Shown here piece by piece: positions 1 to 8,662 of a stretch of 64,000 bases of DNA; positions within the stretch are counted from its first letter, which is position 1, and each line of letters begins with the position of its first letter. The notes under the pieces are model-generated. The model saw nothing but the letters and a program-made list of their open reading frames with translations, did not search any database and was not told the DNA's origin. The position numbers and the translations under genes are program-made. The stretch is from Prevotellaceae bacterium KH2P17 (GTDB taxonomy: Bacteria; Bacteroidota; Bacteroidia; Bacteroidales; Bacteroidaceae). Where the stretch lies: the NCBI GenBank assembly GCA_900199655.1, contig FZRE01000018.1:1-64000 (forward strand). The letters are read 5' to 3'.

Positions 1-232
1 CTCCTGCCGGTTTGCTGCTTATTTTTAAAGACAAAGTAACAGAGTATTTTTTCTGCTGTTGCAGGTTTGCCGGTTCATGGAAAAGTGCAAGCAACGGTTT
101 GCAGAAAGGCTAACCGGTAACCTCCCCTTGGAAAGAGGAGGCGGAGGTGGGGATGATGTGTGAGCAGGCTGTTGGCAATCTTTCGGTGTCATCATCCCCT
201 CCTAACCTCCCCTTCCTAAAGGGAAGAAACCG
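1..232 (+). repeat. Composite intergenic repeat, left-truncated by window edge
   Basis: This gap before the first gene holds one copy of the composite element described at 50829. A 'gacaaagtaacagag' unit begins at 27, a hairpin arm of the CGGAGG type begins at 118, and the opposing TTAGG-type arm begins at 191. The arm-to-arm distance of 73 bp equals that of the copies at 12488 and 12730. No gene is evident here. Confidence 0.8.
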
Positions 233-318
233 GGCTGCAGACCAACTGCTTGCACCGCGGAGCTATGTAATAAACAAAAAATAAGCGTAAAAACATCTGC
301 CAATACGGGATTTTTCAC

Positions 319-326
319 TACCTTTG
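319..326 (+). promoter_or_regulatory. Candidate -7 box for membrane protein gene
   Basis: TACCTTTG fits the Bacteroidetes TAnnTTTG -7 element and lies about 100 nt before the chosen ATG. No clear TTG -33 element is seen 19-21 bp upstream. Confidence 0.4.
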
Positions 327-426
327 CAGCACAAATACCGGAACCTGCTTCCAAGCTCTGCTCACGCCGCCACAGCCGGCTAACAGGGTGGAAAAACACA
401 AGCCGGGTTCCGACGAAAAACAGTTA

Positions 427-2082
427 ATGGAAACAAACATTACCAAGAAACACGCCGGATGGGCAAAGCTCGTGGCCACAGTGTTTGCGGTTGGCATGGC
501 GTACAGGATGCTGGCCGGGCTGCAAGGCGTGGATCATGTAGACGCGGGCTTCTGCAACACGTTCTACCAGCTCATCTTCAGCCGTCCCGATGCCAACGAG
601 TTCAACTTCATCTACTACCTCACGGGCTTTCTCGGAGGACTGTGGGAGCAGGCCTTCGGCCAATTTGGGCTGGCCGGGTTCCGCTTCCTCGAAGCGCTCA
701 CCCTCTCGGCAGCCGTGGCCATGCTTTACCTCACGTTCCGCGACCTGATGCCTCGCCGCTATTCGGTGCTGGCTGCAGGGCTCAGCTTCCTGTTCCCCGT
801 CATCGTCGTTACGTTCCATTACGACACACTCTCGTATCTGCTCATGGCTGTTTCGGCCTGGTGCTACTCGCGGTTTGCGGCCAGTGGCAGGCGCCGGTGG
901 ATAGTGGCGGCAGGCGCAGCCGTGGGGTTTGCGTTCTTTGCACGGATGGTTAACCTCTCGCTGTTGGCGCTGCTGGCCGTGCCGCTGGTTAGCGGATGGA
1001 GGCGGAGCGGATGGCGCCGGGGCTGCGCAGACGCGCTGCGCATGGCGGCGGGCATGGCGGCAGGCAGCCTGACCATGCTGATGCTGATAGCCGCAATGGG
1101 CCACATGCCCCACTTTACAGGCGGACTGCGCGAGGCGTTCTCCGCCTTCAGCGGCCATTCGGCTACCCATAGCCACGACAACCTGATAAGGGTGTACTTC
1201 GCGAGCATGGTGAACATGGGGCTGCAGATGGCCGTGGCAGGACTGTTCTGGTATGCAGGCAGCCTGGCGGACCGACGGCTCGGCGGCCGGTTACGGCACA
1301 TCGCACTGGGCACGCTGGCTGTTGCCTACGCGGTGGTGGCGCTTTCGAGCCTTCCCTACCTGTCGGCTCTGGCCCTTAGCCTGGTCATTGTGGCTGCGTA
1401 CACAGCCACGAGGGAGGCCGCGCAGGGGGTGCTTCACGTTACCACGGCCTACCTGTTCTTGTCGGTAATGCTGTTTCCGGTGGGCAGCGACATCGGCATT
1501 CCGGGCATCTTCAACTGGTGCGCGGGGCTCATGCTGTTTCCCGCTGCGGCCTGCACGGCAGCCCTGCCGGCACGCTGCAACAGGCGGGTGGCAGTAATGC
1601 TGCTCGTGGCAATGGGGGCGGGAGCCATGGTCAAGAGCGCAAAACGGGCCTACGGCGACACCGCACCACGCACGGCGAGCACCACCCTGATACAGCCGGG
1701 CCGGCTCAACGTTTATACCAACGCCGCCGATGCTGCCCGCTACCGGCACTACATTAATATAATAGGCCGCTACGGCGGGGCAGACAAGCCCCTGCTGCTG
1801 GGCAACCAGTTCTCCGAATTATATTATGCAACGCGCATGATTCCCTTCCTGGGGCACACCCAAACCGTGATTTACCAGGGCGAGAGCCTGCGCAGGAGGC
1901 TGGAGGAAAGGCGCAGCAGCTTAGGCGAATACCCGCTGGTGGTGTTTCTGAAGCATGACGGCATGATGGCCGAAACCAGCGGCGTGCAGACTGTTGTACG
2001 GCAGTGGATGGCCAACAACGGCTATACGGCATGGTATATGGACAAGGACATGCAGGTTTACGGCAGGAAGCAGGGCCGATGA
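427..2082 (+). CDS. Polytopic inner-membrane protein, GT-C-like, function unknown
   Basis: A 551-residue protein with roughly ten hydrophobic segments across residues 15-410, followed by a soluble C-terminal part of about 150 residues. The first long loop contains acidic residues (DHVDAGFCNTFYQ) placed like those in the first periplasmic loop of GT-C glycosyltransferases, which use lipid-linked sugar donors; that link is inference only. The ATG was chosen; an in-frame GTG lies 13 codons upstream. The gene stands alone, with repeats upstream and the HU-like gene downstream under its own promoter. I cannot name its family. It could also be an O-antigen-type membrane protein. Confidence 0.6.
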   Translation: METNITKKHAGWAKLVATVFAVGMAYRMLAGLQGVDHVDAGFCNTFYQLIFSRPDANEFNFIYYLTGFLGGLWEQAFGQFGLAGFRFLEALTLSAAVAMLYLTFRDLMPRRYSVLAAGLSFLFPVIVVTFHYDTLSYLLMAVSAWCYSRFAASGRRRWIVAAGAAVGFAFFARMVNLSLLALLAVPLVSGWRRSGWRRGCADALRMAAGMAAGSLTMLMLIAAMGHMPHFTGGLREAFSAFSGHSATHSHDNLIRVYFASMVNMGLQMAVAGLFWYAGSLADRRLGGRLRHIALGTLAVAYAVVALSSLPYLSALALSLVIVAAYTATREAAQGVLHVTTAYLFLSVMLFPVGSDIGIPGIFNWCAGLMLFPAAACTAALPARCNRRVAVMLLVAMGAGAMVKSAKRAYGDTAPRTASTTLIQPGRLNVYTNAADAARYRHYINIIGRYGGADKPLLLGNQFSELYYATRMIPFLGHTQTVIYQGESLRRRLEERRSSLGEYPLVVFLKHDGMMAETSGVQTVVRQWMANNGYTAWYMDKDMQVYGRKQGR

Positions 2083-2163
2083 AACCGTCGGGGCGGCAGG
2101 CTGTTCAAAAGCTCTTGCCGCCCTGATGCGTACATGTACCCACACTTGTACCCACAAGGGGGC

Positions 2164-2194
2164 TTGACAAAGGGGAGGCCAAGCGTTATCTTTG
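2164..2194 (+). promoter_or_regulatory. Bacteroidetes promoter of HU-like gene
   Basis: TTG at 2164-2166, a 20-bp gap, then TATCTTTG at 2187-2194. This matches the -33/-7 consensus. The predicted start leaves a 5' leader of about 70 nt that ends in an A-rich stretch before the ATG. Confidence 0.75.
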
Positions 2195-2269
2195 CATCGT
2201 GATTCAGAAACAAACGGCCGTATTCTCTCACATGTAACATCATTAACCAACTAAAAAAACATTATCATT

Positions 2270-2713
2270 ATGGCTATTTTGTATAAGCTCTTTCAGGACA
2301 ACAGACGCAACAGCTTGAACAACGGAAAGTTCTACGCCCGCGCCATTCACCCCGGCACCATCGACACCAAGGGGCTGGCAGAAATCATGCAACGCAACTG
2401 TACCGTCAAGTACAGCGACATCCTGGCCGTGCTGGCCGAGCTCTCGGAGACCATGCAGACCATGCTCCAGAACTCCATGCGCGTGAAGCTGGACGGCATA
2501 GGCTCGTTCAAGATTGGACTGCACACCGTGGCTGCCGACACGGCCAAGGACTTTGACGCGAACACGAACGTGAAGGGCATGCACGTGAACTTCATGCCCG
2601 AGGTTACCATCACCCCCGACCACAAGCGCCACTTCGCCCTGCTGGAGGGCGCCAAGGCACAGGAGACGGCCTTTAACGACAACGAGGCTGCCAAGCCCAA
2701 GGCCAGGGCGTAA
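2270..2713 (+). CDS. HU-family DNA-binding protein (Bacteroidales long form)
   Basis: A 147-residue protein of the HU/IHF-like family found in many copies in Bacteroidales, longer than classical HU (about 90 residues). Residues 1-125 contain the HU-like core, with a GIGSFKIGL segment matching the 'G.GtF' strand before the DNA-binding arm; the tail is Lys/Ala-rich (AAKPKARA). Such proteins bind and bend DNA. A smalltalk gene and a strong terminator follow, making a two-gene unit driven by the promoter at 2164. Which DNA it binds cannot be read from sequence. Confidence 0.88.
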   Translation: MAILYKLFQDNRRNSLNNGKFYARAIHPGTIDTKGLAEIMQRNCTVKYSDILAVLAELSETMQTMLQNSMRVKLDGIGSFKIGLHTVAADTAKDFDANTNVKGMHVNFMPEVTITPDHKRHFALLEGAKAQETAFNDNEAAKPKARA

Positions 2714-2812
2714 CCCCCGGAACCTTCTCTCTGCCCTCCCCGGCCCCGCAAGCGTGGGGCCGCCGGGAGGGACTTTAACCAAACGCACGGAACCACTAAA
2801 GAAACAAGAACC

Positions 2813-2923
2813 ATGAATAAATCGACCCATTCATCATTCAACTGGAGCCTGATTTTCAAAATCATCGCCGCCATAGCTTCTGCCCTGCTGGGCGTAATCG
2901 GAGCTAACAAGGCAGAAAACTGA
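2813..2923 (+). CDS. Smalltalk micro-protein (36 aa)
   Basis: A 36-residue ORF, MNKSTHSSFNWSLIFKIIAA and onward, with one hydrophobic segment (residues 12-30) and a short polar tail (NKAEN). Small single-helix proteins downstream of HU-like genes are typical of Bacteroides and Prevotella and are annotated as 'smalltalk protein'; their function is unknown. The gene lies 99 bp after the HU-like stop and just before a terminator, so it shares that transcript. The A-rich stretch 'aaagaaacaagaacc' directly before the ATG is a usual Bacteroidetes start context. Confidence 0.85.
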   Translation: MNKSTHSSFNWSLIFKIIAAIASALLGVIGANKAEN

Positions 2924-2937
2924 TGCTGCACGCTCCG

Positions 2938-2989
2938 CGGGCGGGAGGAGCCGGACCCTCGTGGGACGGCTTGCTCCCGCCCGTTTTTT
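2938..2989 (+). terminator. Rho-independent terminator of the HU/smalltalk unit
   Basis: A perfect 10-bp stem, cgggcgggag (2938-2947) with ctcccgcccg (2974-2983), followed by six T residues. Confidence 0.9.
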
Positions 2990-3002
2990 GTAGGCAGATT
3001 TC

Positions 3003-3033
3003 TTGGTCGTTCAGATTAAAACTGCTATTTTTG
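3003..3033 (+). promoter_or_regulatory. Bacteroidetes promoter of beta-propeller gene
   Basis: TTG at 3003-3005, a 20-bp gap, and TATTTTTG at 3026-3033. The ATG follows 26 nt after the box. Confidence 0.75.
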
Positions 3034-3059
3034 CCGTTGAATATCAGAAAAAGCATACA

Positions 3060-4640
3060 ATGAAACTGAAAACACGCCTCATCACCCTCTTCTGTCTGGC
3101 TCTCGCACTCACCGTAAGGGCGCAGGAAAAGTTCACGGTAGATTCGGTCGACGCGGCCGAAACTGTCGACGGCCTGCGCATCCGCGGTGCCCGCGTAACC
3201 TTTCCGCAGGACTTCTATGTCGGCAAACTGTCGGAGCACGGAGACCGCATGGCCGTTTTTCTGCGCCAGCAGAACAAGAAAGGCACCAAGTGGAAGAACA
3301 AGGGGCAGCTGCTGATGACCGATACACGCAGCTGGAACACGCTGTGGCAGAGCGAGATGAACTACCTTACGCAGACTGCAACCATGACCGGAGCCGGCGT
3401 GATGCGTACCGACGGCAACACCTGGACGGGCAAGCCGAAGGTTGAAATGCTGGATACGGAAACGGGACAGCTGCTGTGGAAGGGCGCCTTTGCACCGGCC
3501 TACAGCAACGAAAAGTACAATTACGTGATAGGATACGACGGCTCCGTGCCGGGTGAGTTTACCGCCTTCGACCTCTCAACGGGTGCTGCAAAGTGGAACA
3601 ACAGCTTCAGTCAGCACTACGGATACGGCTGGAACAACGCCTTCCTGACAGACAGTACGCATCTGCTCATGGTGGCCGACGACGTGGTGAAGCTCAATCT
3701 GGCCGACGGCTCGGTAACAACGCACAAGGGAAAGACGGGCATCGCCGACACCAAAATGAACATCCTGAGCGGCGTGCTGGCCGTGGCAGGCGGCGTGGCG
3801 GGTGCCATGGCAGGCGGATATACGCCCATACCGTACGGCGTTGGGGGCAATGTAATCGTAGGGTTGCACTCTAACGTGCTACTGACCGACTCCTCTTACT
3901 TCTTCTCCGACCGTGACCACGTGGCCCGACTGGATAAGGAACTGAACGAGGTGTGGCGCTACGACATGCCTGCACGCACGGCTTCGGTTGCCCGGCTGTT
4001 TGCAACGGACAGCACGCTCTACATGCTCAACTACGGCTACGGCATGCGCGGCTATCGCCAAATCAAGTGCGGAAGGCCGTTCATGGCCTCCTTCGACCGG
4101 CAGACGGGGCGCAACCTGAGCTTTACCTACCTGTCATCGGGGCGCGACATCCTGCGCGGCGGGGTGATTGCAGGCAACCACGCGTACCTCATGTTCGATG
4201 ATGGCATCACGTATCAGGACATCAACGACTCCACGGTTAACATGACTCCGTGGGACAAGGAGAAGTATGGCAGGCTGGCAGGTATTGTAAACGACACGCT
4301 GTACGCTTATCACGAAACCGACAAAGCCTTTACTCTCGTGGCCTTCGACGGGCAGAACTGCCCCGTTTATACCGACAAGGGATACGTTGTTATCGTAGAT
4401 CCGAGGCTCAACATCGTTGATGCCTACGCGCCGGAGAACATCTACTGGCCCTTTACGAAGTACAACGGCTACACCTGCGTGGGCTGGCGGAGAGAGGGAA
4501 AGAGCGACTTCTGGCTGGTTGACGACCTCGGATTGCCCATTTCGCACATCCTGTTGCCTGGCGTGCAGGGCGTGAGCAGCGCCGACGGCCGCCTCTATTT
4601 TATCCTCGACAAGCAACTGGTGTACTTAGATAACAGATAA
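3060..4640 (+). CDS. Exported PQQ-like beta-propeller protein, function unknown
   Basis: A 526-residue protein that starts with a signal peptide (MKLKTRLITLFCLALALTVRA, then QEK). Recurrent blade-like motifs include LDTETGQLLWKG, FDLSTGAAKWNN, LDKELNEVWRYD and FDRQTGRNLSF, the 'd..tG...W' pattern of PQQ/WD-like propellers. About 240 residues in, a glycine/alanine-rich hydrophobic insert (VLAVAGGVAGAMAGG) interrupts the propeller; it could be a membrane hairpin or a loop buried between blades. The start was set at the ATG giving a signal peptide; an upstream GTG would not. It has its own promoter and a terminator shared with cysS. Cargo or partner is unknown. Confidence 0.75.
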   Translation: MKLKTRLITLFCLALALTVRAQEKFTVDSVDAAETVDGLRIRGARVTFPQDFYVGKLSEHGDRMAVFLRQQNKKGTKWKNKGQLLMTDTRSWNTLWQSEMNYLTQTATMTGAGVMRTDGNTWTGKPKVEMLDTETGQLLWKGAFAPAYSNEKYNYVIGYDGSVPGEFTAFDLSTGAAKWNNSFSQHYGYGWNNAFLTDSTHLLMVADDVVKLNLADGSVTTHKGKTGIADTKMNILSGVLAVAGGVAGAMAGGYTPIPYGVGGNVIVGLHSNVLLTDSSYFFSDRDHVARLDKELNEVWRYDMPARTASVARLFATDSTLYMLNYGYGMRGYRQIKCGRPFMASFDRQTGRNLSFTYLSSGRDILRGGVIAGNHAYLMFDDGITYQDINDSTVNMTPWDKEKYGRLAGIVNDTLYAYHETDKAFTLVAFDGQNCPVYTDKGYVVIVDPRLNIVDAYAPENIYWPFTKYNGYTCVGWRREGKSDFWLVDDLGLPISHILLPGVQGVSSADGRLYFILDKQLVYLDNR

Positions 4641-4680
4641 TAGATAAGAGATAATAGATAGGGAGGAATGAGTTGAAAAT

Positions 4681-4724
4681 AAAAAGGGGTAGAAGGAAGT
4701 GATGCTTCTTCTACCCTTTTTCGT
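4681..4724. terminator. Bidirectional terminator between propeller gene and cysS
   Basis: aaaaaggggtagaag (4681-4695) pairs with cttctaccctttttt (4708-4722) with one wobble. A-runs and T-runs on both sides serve the two convergent genes. Confidence 0.8.
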
Positions 4725-4726
4725 TG

Positions 4727-6217
4727 TTATTTCTGCAGCTTCCAGGTAACACCGTCCTTGGTGTCTTTTACCTCGAAGCCGGCATCTGCAAGCTCATTGC
4801 GTATCCGGTCGCTTGTAGCCCAGTCCTTGGAGGCCTTGGCCTTGGCGCGCAAGTCAAGCACCATGTCAACCACCTTGCCGTAGGCTTCCTCGCGCGCGGC
4901 ATTGTTCGCGCCCTTCTCACTTTGCAGTCCAAGCAGCTCAACGGTAAACAGACGCATCGTGCTGGCCAGCTCCTGCAGGCAGTCGGCACATATCCGGGCC
5001 TTGTGGTCGAGCAGATTGTTGATGAGATGGCAGGCCTCGAAGAGGTAGCTAATTACGAGTGGCGTTTGCAGGTCGTCGTTCATGGCGTCGTAGCAACGCT
5101 GTCGCAGCGCCTTTACAAACTTCTCGGTGTCGGCATCGCAGGCCTTGTCAACGGGCACGCGGTCCAGGTCGGCCAGGCCGTTCATCAGCCTCTCGTAGCC
5201 TTTCTGGGCAGCAAGCAGGGCGTCGTTGGAGAAGTCTACCGTGCCGCGGTAGTGCGCCGAGAGGATAAAGAAGCGTATCGTCATGGGCGAGTAGGCCTGG
5301 GTAAGGCTCTCGTGTTGGCCGGTGAAGAACTGCTCCAGCGTGATGAAGTTGCCCAGAGACTTGCCCATCTTCTGCCCGTTGATGGTTATCATGTTGTTGT
5401 GCATCCAGTAGTGAACCATCTGGTCGCCCTGACTGGCCACAGCCTGGGCTATCTCACACTCGTGATGAGGGAACACCAAGTCCATTCCCCCGCCATGAAT
5501 ATCGAAGTGGTTGCCAAGGTATTTGCGGCCCATAGCCGTGCACTCGCAGTGCCATCCGGGAAATCCGTCGCTCCAGGGACTGGGCCATCGCATGATGTGT
5601 TCTGGCTGCGCTTTCTTCCAAAGGGCAAAATCAGCCTGGTTTCTCTTCTCTCCCGTGCCGGCCAGTTCGCGGCTCTGGTTCACGATATCGGTGAGGTTGC
5701 GGCCTGAGAGGATGCCGTAATGGTGCTCCTTGTCGTACTTCGCCACGTCAAAATACACGCTGCCGTTGCTCTCGTAGGCATATCCGTTGTTGAGGATTTC
5801 CTTCACCAGCTTCTCTTGTTCTATGATGTGGCCCGTTGCGTGCGGCTCAATCGACGGCGGGAGCACGCCCAGCAGCTCCATTGCCTTGTGGTATCGGTTG
5901 GTGTAATACTGTGCAATCTCCATCGGCTCCAGCTGTTCAAGGCGGGCCTTTTTCTCTATCTTGTCGTCTCCTTCATCGGCATCGTGCTCCAGATGGCCCA
6001 CATCGGTGATGTTGCGCACGTAACGCACCTTGTATCCTAAGTGCCTGAGGTAGCGGAAGAGGATGTCGAACGTGATAGCGGGACGGGCATGCCCCAGGTG
6101 CGGATCGCCGTAAACGGTTGGTCCGCAGACGTACATGCCCACGTTGGGAGCATGCAGCGGCTTGAAAAGTTCTTTCTGGCGGGTGAGCGTATTGTAGATG
6201 ATTAATTTCTGTTCCAT
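4727..6217 (-). CDS. cysS: Cysteinyl-tRNA synthetase
   Basis: A 496-residue class I synthetase that charges tRNA-Cys in the cytoplasm. Visible signatures are the HIGH-type motif in [10 protein letters not shown], the zinc ligands in [20 protein letters not shown] and PHHECEIAQ, and the KMSKS-type motif QKMGKSLGN. Length and domain order match the family, including the C-terminal DALR-like helical region. It has its own promoter and ends at a bidirectional terminator, so it is transcribed separately from the fur-like gene 60 bp upstream. Confidence 0.98.
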   Translation of the reverse strand: MEQKLIIYNTLTRQKELFKPLHAPNVGMYVCGPTVYGDPHLGHARPAITFDILFRYLRHLGYKVRYVRNITDVGHLEHDADEGDDKIEKKARLEQLEPMEIAQYYTNRYHKAMELLGVLPPSIEPHATGHIIEQEKLVKEILNNGYAYESNGSVYFDVAKYDKEHHYGILSGRNLTDIVNQSRELAGTGEKRNQADFALWKKAQPEHIMRWPSPWSDGFPGWHCECTAMGRKYLGNHFDIHGGGMDLVFPHHECEIAQAVASQGDQMVHYWMHNNMITINGQKMGKSLGNFITLEQFFTGQHESLTQAYSPMTIRFFILSAHYRGTVDFSNDALLAAQKGYERLMNGLADLDRVPVDKACDADTEKFVKALRQRCYDAMNDDLQTPLVISYLFEACHLINNLLDHKARICADCLQELASTMRLFTVELLGLQSEKGANNAAREEAYGKVVDMVLDLRAKAKASKDWATSDRIRNELADAGFEVKDTKDGVTWKLQK

Positions 6218-6243
6218 ATCTTTTTGTATTCTGAAATATCGTG

Positions 6244-6273
6244 CAAAGTTACGTGAAAGGCGGCAAAACGCAA
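6244..6273 (-). promoter_or_regulatory. Promoter of cysS
   Basis: Read on the minus strand: TTG (6273-6271), a 19-bp gap, then TAACTTTG (6251-6244), 26 nt before the ATG. Confidence 0.7.
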
Positions 6274-6277
6274 AATT

Positions 6278-6718
6278 TCAGGTCCGCATTTTGCCCAGTC
6301 CTTCTTTGCGGATGCACTCCGGACAGAGTCCTTTCACCATGTAGTTGATGGTTTCCATGTGATAACCTTCGGGCAAGTCGACCTCCGGTATCGGCGTATC
6401 GTACAGGCAGAAGGTTCGATGACAGCGTTCACAAAAGAAGTGTACGTGCATGTCCTCGTCGTCTTCATCGTCGTGACTCAGGCAGAGTTCGTAGCGCGTA
6501 CTGCTGCCGTCTTCAAGCACGTGCACCATGTGGTGGGCCTTGAAGGTGGCGAGCGTGCGGAAGATGTTGGACTTGTCGATAGGATAAACGGCGTGTTCCA
6601 AATCCGCGAGCGACATCGGGAATTCCTCTGCTGCCAGCGTTCGGGCTATCACGATGCGGTTGGCAGTCGGCTTGATGCCATGCTCCTCGAACAATTCCAC
6701 TATTCTTTCTGTTTCCAT
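6278..6718 (-). CDS. Fur-family transcriptional regulator
   Basis: A 146-residue metal-responsive repressor of the Fur/Zur/PerR family. Residues 1-80 form the winged helix (ELFEEHGIKPTANRIVIART, then ADLEHAVYP). The dimerization part carries a metal-binding stretch, HVHFFCERCHRTFC, and a second CPEC pair near the C-terminus, which together give the CxxC...CxxC structural zinc site. Sequence alone does not say whether it senses iron, zinc or peroxide. It is the last gene of a leftward operon, starting 1 nt after the SpoU stop; SufE in the same operon makes an iron-sulfur link plausible. Confidence 0.9.
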   Translation of the reverse strand: METERIVELFEEHGIKPTANRIVIARTLAAEEFPMSLADLEHAVYPIDKSNIFRTLATFKAHHMVHVLEDGSSTRYELCLSHDDEDDEDMHVHFFCERCHRTFCLYDTPIPEVDLPEGYHMETINYMVKGLCPECIRKEGLGKMRT

Positions 6719-6719
6719 C

Positions 6720-7286
6720 TTATTCCTTATTTAACAGTAGCTTACGTGCAAACTCCCACACCACGATGCCGGCCGTTACGCTCACATTGAGCGAGTGCTT
6801 GGTTCCGAACTGCGGTATTTCGAGGCAGCCGTCGCTCATGTCGACCACTGTCTGCCTCACTCCCTTTACCTCGTTGCCGAAGATGACGGCGTAATGGGTG
6901 ATGGGTGATGGGTGATGGGTGGTGGGTGAGGGGGGCAGAACCAAGTCCTGCAGCTTGGTGGAGCCCTCCACCTGCTCGATGCTATAGACAAAGTAGCCGC
7001 GCTGCTTCAGCTCGGCAACGGCGTCTTCGGTATGCTCAAAGTACTTCCACGACACGCTGTCCTCGCCTCCGAGCGCCGTCTTGTGTATCTCGGCATTGGG
7101 CGGTGTGGCCGTGATGCCGCACAGGTAAACGGCCTCAACGCGGAAAGCATCGCACGAGCGGAACACCGAACCCACGTTGTAGAGCGACCTCACGTCGTCC
7201 AGCACGACAACAAGCGGCAGCTTGCTGGCTTCCCTGAACTGCTCTACCGACAGCCGGTGCATCTCTATGGTCTTGAGTTTGCGCAT
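6720..7286 (-). CDS. SpoU/TrmH-family RNA 2'-O-methyltransferase with 7-bp repeat insertion
   Basis: A 188-residue stand-alone SPOUT methyltransferase, expected to methylate a ribose in tRNA or rRNA using AdoMet in the trefoil-knot site. Motif 1 lies in LDDVRSLYNVGSVFRSCDAF, motif 2 in VIFGNEVKGV, and motif 3 in IPQFGTKHSLNVSVTAG. Between the core strands, residues about 118-131 read PPSPTTHHPSPITH; this is not a family feature but the translation of five 7-bp repeats in the DNA (6894-6928). A change of one repeat unit would shift the frame and remove motifs 2 and 3. Spacing to both neighbours is 1 nt, which implies translational coupling. The target nucleotide is unknown. Confidence 0.88.
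   Translation of the reverse strand: MRKLKTIEMHRLSVEQFREASKLPLVVVLDDVRSLYNVGSVFRSCDAFRVEAVYLCGITATPPNAEIHKTALGGEDSVSWKYFEHTEDAVAELKQRGYFVYSIEQVEGSTKLQDLVLPPSPTTHHPSPITHYAVIFGNEVKGVRQTVVDMSDGCLEIPQFGTKHSLNVSVTAGIVVWEFARKLLLNKE
6894..6928. repeat. Heptanucleotide tandem repeat (atgggtg)5 inside SpoU gene
   Basis: Four perfect atgggtg units and one gtgggtg, encoding HHPSPIT-type residues on the minus strand. The same unit family occurs in the trehalase gene at 30065-30134. Confidence 0.95.
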
Positions 7287-7287
7287 G

Positions 7288-8169
7288 CTATTTGAATGCT
7301 ATCGTCTTGTTGCTGTTGTCTACGGTCACCTGCCGCCACAGCCTGAAGAAGTCGAGCCCCAGCCTGCCGTCGCCCGAGAGTACGGTTTGCTTCTCGGTCG
7401 ACAGCGTCGTTACGGGCACGTTCTTCAAGCAGCAACGGTGTCCGCCGATAGTTAGACAGAGCTCTGGCATGCGGAACACGCTGCTGTAAAGCACGCCGCC
7501 GTAGCCCGACGAGCCTGTTATATCCCACTTGCCATAGCGGGCTATCTCGGCCTGAAAGGCTTTGTAGTACGACGGCCCCAGCGTAGTAGCGGTGGCGCCG
7601 GTATCGAGCGTGAGGCTGAAACGGTGCCCGTCTTTGGTTGCCTCCACGCTCATGATGCCGTAGTTGCTCACCTGCAGCGGAACGGCACCGGCCGTTCGCG
7701 TTACGTGCTGATGGAAGATGATGCGCCTGCCGGCGAAGTCCAGCGTGTAGCCTCCCCACCTACGCAGCAGCGTTTGGCCAATGACAACCCGCAGGGCGGC
7801 CATGTTCTCGGCCGCCGACTCGTTGCCCCGGCCGATGTCGAGCACCACAAACTCCACGTCCTTCACTACCTCACGGCCCAGACTGAGCGAGGATGCCGTC
7901 GCCAGACGTCCCTTGGTCAGGCGCGTTCCCTTGGAGACAACGCTGCGGTTGCTCACCTTCAGGCCGTAGAGTCGGGCCAAGTCGGGCGTGATGACATTGT
8001 AGGAAGCGCCCGTGTCGAACACCAATTCCACCTTTCTGCCGTTCAGTTTTCCGTCTACCATCATGAGTTTCTGGCCCGCATCACCTATCGGTTGCAGGCG
8101 GAAAGCACACTGGGCACCCAGCCCGAGGCATGCCATGAGGACACAGAAAACCATCATCAGCCGCTTCAT
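7288..8169 (-). CDS. Exported retropepsin-like aspartic protease with two DTG motifs
   Basis: A 293-residue protein with a signal peptide (MKRLMMVFCVLMACLGLGAQ). Two separate active-site motifs are visible: FDTGAS at residues 51-56 (D52) and LDTGAT at residues 188-193 (D189). The duplication means both catalytic aspartates may come from one chain, as in pepsins, instead of from a homodimer as in single-domain retropepsins. It probably acts in the periplasm or outer membrane; the substrate is unknown. It lies within the U32-sufE-retropepsin-spoU-fur operon (10-nt and 1-nt gaps), whose other members are cytoplasmic, so the grouping may be only transcriptional. Confidence 0.85.
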   Translation of the reverse strand: MKRLMMVFCVLMACLGLGAQCAFRLQPIGDAGQKLMMVDGKLNGRKVELVFDTGASYNVITPDLARLYGLKVSNRSVVSKGTRLTKGRLATASSLSLGREVVKDVEFVVLDIGRGNESAAENMAALRVVIGQTLLRRWGGYTLDFAGRRIIFHQHVTRTAGAVPLQVSNYGIMSVEATKDGHRFSLTLDTGATATTLGPSYYKAFQAEIARYGKWDITGSSGYGGVLYSSVFRMPELCLTIGGHRCCLKNVPVTTLSTEKQTVLSGDGRLGLDFFRLWRQVTVDNSNKTIAFK

Positions 8170-8179
8170 ACGCTACCTT

Positions 8180-8644
8180 TTAACTTTCCATCTGATAGGT
8201 CAGGGCGTAGGCCTTGATGCGTTTCACCATGGCCAGCAGCCCGTTGCTGCGCGTAGGCGACAAGTGTTCGCGCAGCCCAATCTTGTCGATGAAGTAGAGG
8301 TCGGCATCCAGAATCTCCTGCGGAGTATGCCCGCTAAGCACCTGAATGAGCAGGGCAATGATGCCCTTCACGATGAGTGCGTCGCTGTCGGCCGTAAACA
8401 CGAGCTTGCCATCAACCCTATCGCACTGCAGCCACACGCGGCTCTGGCAGCCGTCGATGAGGTTCTGCTCCGTTTTGTACTTCTCGTTCAGCGCCTTGAG
8501 GTCGTTGCCCAGGTCGATGAGCATCTGGTATTTGTCCATCCAGTCATCGAAGTCGGCGAATTCCTCCACGACTTCGTCCTGCAGTTCGTTGATGGTCTTC
8601 ATTTCTCCCTGGCCGGAGGAAGTATTCAGTCGATTGTCTTCCAT
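8180..8644 (-). CDS. sufE: SufE-family Fe-S assembly sulfur acceptor
   Basis: A 154-residue protein of the SufE family, which takes persulfide sulfur from the SufS cysteine desulfurase and passes it to the cluster scaffold. The conserved core EQNLIDGCQSRVWLQ carries the sulfur-accepting cysteine, followed by the typical IVKGIIALLIQVLSG and SPTRSNGL segments. An internal ATG at codon 15 (MKTINELQ) would give the usual length of about 140 residues and is an equally plausible start. No sufS or sufBCD lies nearby, so this is a detached suf gene. Confidence 0.93.
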   Translation of the reverse strand: MEDNRLNTSSGQGEMKTINELQDEVVEEFADFDDWMDKYQMLIDLGNDLKALNEKYKTEQNLIDGCQSRVWLQCDRVDGKLVFTADSDALIVKGIIALLIQVLSGHTPQEILDADLYFIDKIGLREHLSPTRSNGLLAMVKRIKAYALTYQMES

Positions 8645-8662
8645 TATCTTTTTCCTTTCTTT

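Noticed and set aside
4724..5707. Long plus-strand open frame opposite cysS.
   Set aside because: It is a shadow of the highly conserved cysS coding sequence in this GC-rich genome.
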